The notes under the pieces were generated by a model. It was not told the DNA's origin and did no database searches. It saw only the letters and a list, made by a program, of their open reading frames with translations. A stretch of DNA of 8,994 nt, taken from Methylococcaceae bacterium. GTDB lineage: Bacteria; Pseudomonadota; Gammaproteobacteria; Methylococcales; Methylococcaceae. Position numbers and translations under genes: made by a program. Positions 1-4,381 of this stretch are shown here, one piece after another. Positions within the stretch are counted from its first letter, which is position 1; the number at the start of each line of letters is the position of its first letter. The stretch spans positions 1 through 8,994 of the forward strand of contig JAJRDJ010000444.1 in the NCBI GenBank assembly GCA_028678445.1, in the 5' to 3' direction.

Positions 1-741
1 GCTTTCCCGGCCAGCGCGGAGGAAATTGCCGTGATCGAGCTCCGCCATCGGCCTGCGGAAGAGCTCATTCCTCTGCTAAAGCCTTTGTTGGAACCCAATG
101 ACAACCTGGTGCCCAACCATAACCAGTTGATCATCATAGCCAGCCCGACGACGGTCAACGCCTTGCGTACCGTGCTCGACCAGATCGATCAGCGTCCGCA
201 CCGGTTGCGGATTACCGTAGCGCAAGGCAATCAGCTGACCGCCGCGGCACTGAATGGAGGGATAGCCATCGGTGCAGGAAACGGCGGGCGGGGCGTCTCC
301 TTCCAGGGCCAGTTCTCGGCGTCACGCCAGCAAGACCAGAATCAGGCGAACCAATTCGTGCAGACCCTGGATGGCCAGACCGCCATGATCGAGATCGGTC
401 AGGCGGTGCCCTTGCTCAACCGTGATGGCTACTACGGGGACGGGGTGACTTATCAGCCGGTCACGACGGGGTTCGCCGTGACCCCCAGGCTGACCGAAGA
501 TCGAGAAGTGCAAATCGCCATCGAACCCTGGTCCGATCGGCTATACCGAGGCGGCATCATCAACACCCAGTCGGTATCCACCCGCTTGCGGGCACCGCTC
601 GGCAGCTGGGTCGAGCTCGGCAGCATCGCACAAACGCACACTACACAAGGCAATGACCGGTCACACCCCGGCTATGCCGACCGTGAGCTAGGCACCCGGA
701 CTTTCCTCAAGCTCGATGACCTGGATGCCGGGCAGCGCTGA
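1..741 (+). CDS. Secretin-like / NolW-like exported protein (5' end outside window)
   Basis: The reading frame is open from base 1 and ends at TGA 739-741. The first codons read A-F-P-A-S-A-E-E, which looks like the end of a signal peptide (cleavage after ASA), so the true start probably lies upstream. An internal GTG at 31 has a GGAGG 8 bases before it but would discard that signal. Codons 11 to about 65 (VIELRHRPAEEL...LIIIASPTTVNALRTVLDQID) match the secretin N-subdomain (NolW-like) pattern of type II/III secretion and pilus secretins. Later segments resemble secretin core strands: QTLDGQTAMIEIGQAVPLL (bases ~358-414), TTGFAVTPRLTEDREVQIAIEPW, and TRLRAPLGSWVELGSIAQ. The protein stops about 35 residues after that last segment, without the usual VPxLGDIPxLGxLF-type lip and C-terminal helix, so it is unlikely to be a normal pore-forming secretin. 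Family assignment is fairly secure; function is unknown. No secretion or pilus genes are visible nearby. Confidence 0.75.
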   Translation, partial: AFPASAEEIAVIELRHRPAEELIPLLKPLLEPNDNLVPNHNQLIIIASPTTVNALRTVLDQIDQRPHRLRITVAQGNQLTAAALNGGIAIGAGNGGRGVSFQGQFSASRQQDQNQANQFVQTLDGQTAMIEIGQAVPLLNRDGYYGDGVTYQPVTTGFAVTPRLTEDREVQIAIEPWSDRLYRGGIINTQSVSTRLRAPLGSWVELGSIAQTHTTQGNDRSHPGYADRELGTRTFLKLDDLDAGQR

Positions 742-745
742 TCCT

Positions 746-775
746 CTATTTCCGACTGCATTAGTCTAGTATTAT
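746..775 (+). promoter_or_regulatory. Weak sigma70-like promoter candidate for nadA
   Basis: The 67-base gap before nadA is AT-richer than its surroundings and contains TATTAT at 770-775 (5 of 6 to the -10 consensus). Upstream only poor -35 matches are present: TTTCCG at 749-754 with a 15-base spacer, or CTATTT at 746-751 with an 18-base spacer. No terminator hairpin with a T-run follows the preceding gene, so read-through is also possible. This is pattern matching only. Confidence 0.25.
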
Positions 776-793
776 CCGTCGCACCCCACTCAC

Positions 794-799
794 GGAGAG
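794..799 (+). promoter_or_regulatory. Ribosome binding site of nadA
   Basis: GGAGAG lies 9 bases before ATG 809. It is a good Shine-Dalgarno match at normal spacing and supports 809 as the start, rather than a later in-frame Met such as residue 79. Confidence 0.6.
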
Positions 800-808
800 C
801 CCATCGAA

Positions 809-1906
809 ATGTTAGCCCCTGCCCTCGCCCTGGAAGAATACGCCCTGCTGGAAGACGCCGGATGCGAGACCCGCATCGCCGCCGCCAAGGCAAAACTCGG
901 CGAGCGCTGCGTGATACTTGGCCATCACTATCAGCGCGATGAAGTCTTCCGGCATGCCGATCTCACCGGCGATTCCCTGAAGCTCTCGCGCGAAGCCGCG
1001 CAATCCAGCGCCCAGTTCATCATTTTTTGCGGTGTGCATTTCATGGCGGAGGTGGCCGATATCCTGTCGCGTCCCGAGCAGATCGCCATCCTGCCCGACC
1101 TTGCCGCCGGTTGTTCGATGGCTGACATGGCCAATCTGCCCGCCGTGGAACGCGGCTGGCGGGAGCTTTCGCAGGTCCTCGATGCAGAAGCCAGCATCAC
1201 CCCGGTCACCTATATCAATTCCGCCGCCGACCTTAAAGCCTTTTGCGGGCGGCACGGCGGCATCGTATGCACTTCAAGCAATGCGCAAAAAATTCTGGAG
1301 TGGAGTTTTGCACAGCGCGAGAAAGTCCTGTTCTTCCCCGACCAGCATTTAGGCCGGAATACTGGCTACCGCATGGGCATTCCGCTGGAAGAAATGGTCA
1401 CTTGGGACTTTTCCCAGCCCCTGGGCGGACTGACCGAGGCGCAAATCCGGAAAGCCCGTATCATCCTATGGAAAGGATTTTGCTCGGTCCACCAGATGTT
1501 CAAGCCGGAGCATATCGACCGCTTCCTGGAAAAGTACCCCGAAACGCGGGTCATCGCCCACCCGGAATGTTCGTTTGAAGTCTGCCAGAAAGCCCCTTAC
1601 ATAGGCTCAACCGAGTCCATCCTCAAAATCATCCGGGCCGCCGAACCCGGCACCCGGTGGCTGGTCGGCACCGAACTGAACCTCGTCAACCGTCTGGCCA
1701 ACGAAATGAAGCCGCGCGGTGTGGACGTGCATTTCATGTCACCCACCGTCTGCATGTGTTCGACCATGTTCCGCACCGATCCCCAGCATCTCTGCTGGAT
1801 ACTCGAAAACCTGGTGGAAGGGCATGTAGTCAATCGCATCCAGGTGCGGGAAGAAGATGCCCGACCGGCCAGGCTGGCGCTGGAGCGCATGCTCGCAATC
1901 GCCTGA
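809..1906 (+). CDS. nadA: Quinolinate synthase NadA
   Basis: NadA condenses iminoaspartate (made by NadB) with dihydroxyacetone phosphate to give quinolinate, the precursor of NAD, using an oxygen-sensitive [4Fe-4S] cluster in the cytoplasm. The 365-residue product has the family signatures in order: LGHHYQRDEV (37-46), LTGDSLKLS (52-60), FCGVHFMAEVADIL (73-86), LAAGCSMADM (98-107), PDQHLGRNTG, WKGFCSVH, HPECSFEV and SPTVCMCSTM. Three cysteine positions fit the known one-per-domain cluster ligands: C102 in AAGCS, C225 in GFCSVH, and C315 or C317 in CMCS. Length and motifs (HHYQRDEV; CMCSTM rather than the E. coli CRSCAHCPWM segment) point to the NadA group that is not E. coli-like. Neither nadB nor nadC is adjacent in the window. 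rlmH follows after 27 bases and is probably cotranscribed. Confidence 0.96.
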   Translation: MLAPALALEEYALLEDAGCETRIAAAKAKLGERCVILGHHYQRDEVFRHADLTGDSLKLSREAAQSSAQFIIFCGVHFMAEVADILSRPEQIAILPDLAAGCSMADMANLPAVERGWRELSQVLDAEASITPVTYINSAADLKAFCGRHGGIVCTSSNAQKILEWSFAQREKVLFFPDQHLGRNTGYRMGIPLEEMVTWDFSQPLGGLTEAQIRKARIILWKGFCSVHQMFKPEHIDRFLEKYPETRVIAHPECSFEVCQKAPYIGSTESILKIIRAAEPGTRWLVGTELNLVNRLANEMKPRGVDVHFMSPTVCMCSTMFRTDPQHLCWILENLVEGHVVNRIQVREEDARPARLALERMLAIA

Positions 1907-1933
1907 AAACTGTTAAGTCAAGCGGCAGCCCTG

Positions 1934-2401
1934 ATGCAGATTCGGCTGGTCGCCGTCGGCAACCGCATGCCGGGCTGGGTGACCGAAGGCTACCAGGAAT
2001 ACGCCAAACGTCTGCCACGCGAATGTGAACTGGTGTTGCGTGAAATCGCGCCGGGCAAGCGTGGCAAGCAAGCCGATATCGAGCGCAACCGCAACGAAGA
2101 GGGCGACCGCCTGCTCGCTGCTCTCTCTCGCGACGATCACGTCATTGCCTTGGAAGTCGGCGGCAAAGCCTGGAGCACGGCAGAGCTGGCCGATCAGCTA
2201 CAGCTCTGGCTATGGAATGGTCGCCGGGTAGCGCTGCTGGTCGGCGGCCCCGAAGGACTCTCCGACGCCTGCCGGTTACGATCCCAGCAGATGTGGAGCC
2301 TCTCCCGCCTCACCCTGCCTCACCCCCTCGTGCGGGTGGTCGTCGCGGAACAGCTCTACCGCGCCTGGAGCCTGCTGAACCGCCATCCTTATCATCGTTG
2401 A
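1934..2401 (+). CDS. rlmH: 23S rRNA (pseudouridine1915-N3)-methyltransferase RlmH
   Basis: RlmH is a small SPOUT-fold enzyme that uses S-adenosylmethionine to methylate N3 of pseudouridine 1915 in helix 69 of 23S rRNA on assembled 70S ribosomes. The product is 155 residues, the same length as E. coli RlmH. It keeps the family signatures: N-terminal MQIRLVAVGNRMPGW, APGKRGKQADI (39-49), the knot glycine loop LVGGPEGLS (102-110), LTLPHPLVRVVVAEQLYRAW (126-145), and the C-terminal HPYHR (151-155), which belongs to the conserved active-site tail. The gene follows nadA closely and has only a weak AGCGGC-type stretch before its ATG, which fits translation from the nadA message. The more usual partner rsfS is not next to it here. 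It ends facing murU. Confidence 0.96.
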   Translation: MQIRLVAVGNRMPGWVTEGYQEYAKRLPRECELVLREIAPGKRGKQADIERNRNEEGDRLLAALSRDDHVIALEVGGKAWSTAELADQLQLWLWNGRRVALLVGGPEGLSDACRLRSQQMWSLSRLTLPHPLVRVVVAEQLYRAWSLLNRHPYHR

Positions 2402-2507
2402 CACCGTCCCGGCGGTGAATTCCTGGTCCAGGTCAAATGTGCTGCGCTTCCGGGCAAACCTTTAATGCTCGAGTACTCGCCGGTACGCAGCCATCCATCC
2501 GGACACC
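2402..2507. other. Convergent gap between rlmH and murU, no clear terminator
   Basis: Two transcription units meet here. Several short dyads are visible: CACCG (2402-2406) with CGGTG (2413-2417), a 5-bp stem with a 6-base loop; GCTGCG (2441-2446) with CGCAGC (2486-2491); and the perfect 10-base palindrome CGAGTACTCG (2470-2479). None is followed by a T-run on either strand, so a classic intrinsic terminator is not supported. Termination may be Rho-dependent, or the transcripts may overlap. No ORF or RNA gene is apparent. Confidence 0.5.
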
Positions 2508-3173
2508 TTACCTCTTGGCGCGCAAATAATTATCGAAATCCCGTAAACGCTCTACGGTACCGATATCCATCCAGAGCCCTTCGTAGAGTTGGCCGGAGAC
2601 GCCCCCCCGCGCCATGGCAGCCCTGAGGAGGGGGGCCAGCGGGAAGCTGCCTGGGGAGCTGTTCCTGAAGAGCTCCCTGCTGTAGACACCGATTCCTCCA
2701 AAGGTAAATCGGGGGGTTCCGCCATCCAGCGCCTTGCCTTCCTTCAAGCCAAAGTCCCCTGTAGGATGATGCACGGGATTGGGAACCAGGACGAGGTGAG
2801 CCAAATCGATCGGCAGCCGCGTGAGAGCCCCGAAGGGAAAATCGGTCGCGATATCACCATTCACTACCAGGAACGGTTTCTCGCCCAATAACGGCAGCGC
2901 CCGGTATATGCCGCCACCCGTTTCCAGTGCCTCGCCTTCCCGTGAAAAGCGAAGCCGAGCGCCGAGATACGAGCCATCACCCAGCGCGGCTTCAACCTGC
3001 TCTCCAAGGTGCGCCGTATTGACGATGATTTCAGTAATACCACCAGCGACCAGCCCGCTGATGAGGTGCTCGATCAGTGGCCGGCCACCCGCCTTCAGCA
3101 AGGGTTTTGGCGTGTGGTCAGTCAGGGGCCGCATGCGCTCGCCGCGCCCGGCGGCCAGAATCATGGCTCTCAT
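2508..3173 (-). CDS. murU: N-acetylmuramate alpha-1-phosphate uridylyltransferase MurU
   Basis: MurU transfers UMP from UTP to MurNAc-alpha-1-phosphate, giving UDP-MurNAc directly in the cytoplasmic peptidoglycan-recycling route. The 221-residue product is a sugar-nucleotidyltransferase (GT-A-like fold). It has the N-terminal nucleotide-binding loop LAAGRGERMRPLT (6-18) with the activating K23 in TPKPLL, a substrate loop ETGGGI (84-89), and the metal-binding NGD (105-107). The length fits MurU and is shorter than typical glucose-1-phosphate uridylyl- or thymidylyltransferases (about 290). Its start overlaps the stop of amgK by 4 bases (ATGA), which indicates translational coupling, and pairing with amgK is what fixes the substrate as MurNAc-1-P. 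Without that neighbour only 'nucleotidyltransferase' could be claimed. Confidence 0.93.
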   Translation of the reverse strand: MRAMILAAGRGERMRPLTDHTPKPLLKAGGRPLIEHLISGLVAGGITEIIVNTAHLGEQVEAALGDGSYLGARLRFSREGEALETGGGIYRALPLLGEKPFLVVNGDIATDFPFGALTRLPIDLAHLVLVPNPVHHPTGDFGLKEGKALDGGTPRFTFGGIGVYSRELFRNSSPGSFPLAPLLRAAMARGGVSGQLYEGLWMDIGTVERLRDFDNYLRAKR

Positions 3174-4183
3174 GACAGTGCCTCCGCGGCCAGGCGCGGC
3201 AGAACCCGCTGCTCGATAAACTGCATAAATCCGGACAACTCCGGATATGCCTGCCCGGCCTCGGTCACGTAATTGAGGGTTCTCGGGATGTCCTTGAGAT
3301 ACCCCGGTTTCCCATCGCGAAGGTTCAGTCGGGAAAAAATGCCGGCCGCCTTGAGATGTCGTTGCATACCCATGAGGTCGAACCAGCGGCGAAAGCGATG
3401 CGCGTCCGGCGTTTTCAGCAGGCCAGCCGTTTGCAGATCATCCTGGTAAGCCTCCACCCAGGAGTGGACCCGATCAACCGGCCAGGCGATATAGCAATCC
3501 CGCAACAAGGACGCCAAATCATAAGTAATGGGTCCTATTACGGCGTCCTGAAAATCCAGGACCCCGGGATTGTCATCCTCGGTCAACATCAGGTTGCGGG
3601 AGTGATAGTCCCGGTGCACACAGACGCGGGGTTGCTCGAGGGCCGAGTCGGTCAGAATCTGCCAGACAGCGTCGAGCATGGCGGACTCTATGGCGGATAG
3701 CTCCAGCCCCAGCCAGCGATCCAGGAACCAATCGCGGAAGATACCCAGCTCGGTCCGCAGCAGCTTTTCATTGTAGGATGGCAAGTCTGCCGTATCGGCC
3801 CGCACAGCCCGCTGCATGGAGAGCAGCGCCGCCAGCGCATCACCGTAGAGCGCTTGGACGCTATCCTCGTTCAGTACGTCCAGATAGTTACGATTACCGA
3901 AATCGCTCAATAGAACGAACCCCCGCTCGACATCGACGGCATGAATCTCGGGCGTCTGCACCCCCGCCTGCCGCAGCAGCCCCGCCACGGCCACGAAAGG
4001 CCTGACGTTCTCCGTGGGCGGCGGAGCGTCCATGACAATGTGCGTCTGGCCCGCTGAGTGAATCCGAAAATAGCGCCTGAAGCTGGCGTCAGTCGAAGCG
4101 GGCGCAATTGATTCAACCGCGCGGCCCAGATCGGTTCGCAGCCAATCCAGCAGCAGAGGGTAACGAGTATCCTTGGAAAACAT
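3170..4183 (-). CDS. amgK: N-acetylmuramate/N-acetylglucosamine kinase AmgK
   Basis: AmgK phosphorylates the anomeric hydroxyl of MurNAc (and GlcNAc) with ATP, producing the alpha-1-phosphate used by MurU. The pair lets many Gram-negatives rebuild UDP-MurNAc while bypassing MurA, and in Pseudomonas this route is linked to intrinsic fosfomycin tolerance. The 337-residue product is an APH-type (aminoglycoside phosphotransferase-like) kinase. It opens with a nucleotide-binding N-lobe (TDASFRRYFRI near residue 31), followed by the catalytic loop H190-R-D192-YHSRN197 and the metal-binding D210-FQDA. ATG 4183 has no good Shine-Dalgarno upstream; the leader instead holds a run of seven T. The gene diverges from lptD, as is common in gammaproteobacteria. 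No murQ, anmK or mupP is seen in the window. The name rests on family fold plus the murU overlap. Confidence 0.93.
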   Translation of the reverse strand: MFSKDTRYPLLLDWLRTDLGRAVESIAPASTDASFRRYFRIHSAGQTHIVMDAPPPTENVRPFVAVAGLLRQAGVQTPEIHAVDVERGFVLLSDFGNRNYLDVLNEDSVQALYGDALAALLSMQRAVRADTADLPSYNEKLLRTELGIFRDWFLDRWLGLELSAIESAMLDAVWQILTDSALEQPRVCVHRDYHSRNLMLTEDDNPGVLDFQDAVIGPITYDLASLLRDCYIAWPVDRVHSWVEAYQDDLQTAGLLKTPDAHRFRRWFDLMGMQRHLKAAGIFSRLNLRDGKPGYLKDIPRTLNYVTEAGQAYPELSGFMQFIEQRVLPRLAAEALS

Positions 4184-4211
4184 GTCGCGCGTGATGTGTT
4201 GGAGAAAAAAA

Positions 4212-4306
4212 CTTACCGGAACCCACGCTTTGGGTAAAATGGCCGGCCGAAAGCGGATATTTCACCATAAAGCCCACTTTCCGACGACCACAGAGTTTCC
4301 GGTAAG
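4212..4306. repeat. 10-base inverted repeat in the divergent promoter region
   Basis: CTTACCGGAA at 4212-4221 and its exact reverse complement TTCCGGTAAG at 4297-4306 are separated by 75 bases. Read toward each gene, both arms are TTCCGGTAAG, ending 28 bases before the amgK start and 40 bases before the lptD ATG at 4347. The arms might be operator half-sites, matching leader elements, or the stem of a large cruciform. The exact match is observed; the function is inference. Confidence 0.55.
4213..4240 (+). promoter_or_regulatory. Candidate sigma70 promoter for lptD-surA-pdxA
   Basis: TTACCG (4213-4218, only 3 of 6 to the -35 consensus) and TAAAAT (4235-4240, 5 of 6 to the -10 consensus) are separated by 16 bases. 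The start of transcription would be near 4247, giving a leader of about 100 bases before ATG 4347. The -35 element overlaps the left arm of the inverted repeat, so a protein bound there could control access. No experimental support can be derived from the sequence. Confidence 0.35.
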
Positions 4307-4312
4307 GTACCT

Positions 4313-4381
4313 ATGATTCCTTTCCCGACTGGACTAGTGATGGCTCATGCCGCCTGTTTCCCGCTACGACCCGGTCAATAA
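4313..4381 (+). CDS. Possible 22-codon leader ORF upstream of or overlapping the lptD start
   Basis: ATG 4313 is preceded at 5 bases by TAAGG (4303-4307), a better ribosome site than that of either lptD start candidate. The frame runs MIPFPTGLVMAHAACFPLRPGQ-like codons to TAA 4379-4381. It overlaps the ATG at 4347 in another frame, and it ends 7 bases before the in-frame lptD ATG at 4389. If lptD really starts at 4389, this would be a classic position for a translationally coupled leader peptide. An ORF this short can arise by chance, so this is a hypothesis. Confidence 0.22.
   Translation: MIPFPTGLVMAHAACFPLRPGQ

Larger units (their letters stand above)
4184..4346. promoter_or_regulatory. 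Divergent amgK / lptD control region
   Basis: This 163-base region must carry the promoters for both the amgK-murU and lptD-surA-pdxA units, since both run outward from it. Visible elements are the inverted repeat 4212-4221 / 4297-4306, a sigma70-like candidate at 4213-4240, a 5-bp dyad ACCCA (4221-4225) / TGGGT (4231-4235), the 8-base palindrome GGCCGGCC (4241-4248), and seven A on the + strand at 4205-4211 (a T-run in the amgK leader). E. coli lptD is sigmaE-controlled; here GGAACCC at 4218-4224 resembles a sigmaE -35, but no fitting -10 lies 15-17 bases further on. Confidence 0.6.

Noticed and set aside
18..33. GGAGG followed by GTG at 31 as the true start of the secretin-like gene
   Set aside because: The spacing is good, but the frame is open upstream and the preceding residues AFPASA-EE look like a signal peptide end, so an internal start would leave a secretin-type domain without export.
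2402..2417. Intrinsic terminator after rlmH (CACCG/CGGTG stem)
   Set aside because: The stem is only 5 bp and is followed by AATTCCTGG rather than a T-run; the other strand also lacks one.
2470..2479. Perfect palindrome CGAGTACTCG as an operator or attachment site
   Set aside because: It is a single 10-base palindrome in a convergent gap, with no second copy in the window and no adjacent integrase or regulator. Chance is the simplest explanation.
4218..4245. SigmaE promoter for lptD based on GGAACCC
   Set aside because: The -35-like half is present, but no TCnnA-type -10 is found 15-17 bases downstream (the stretch there is TGGCCGG).
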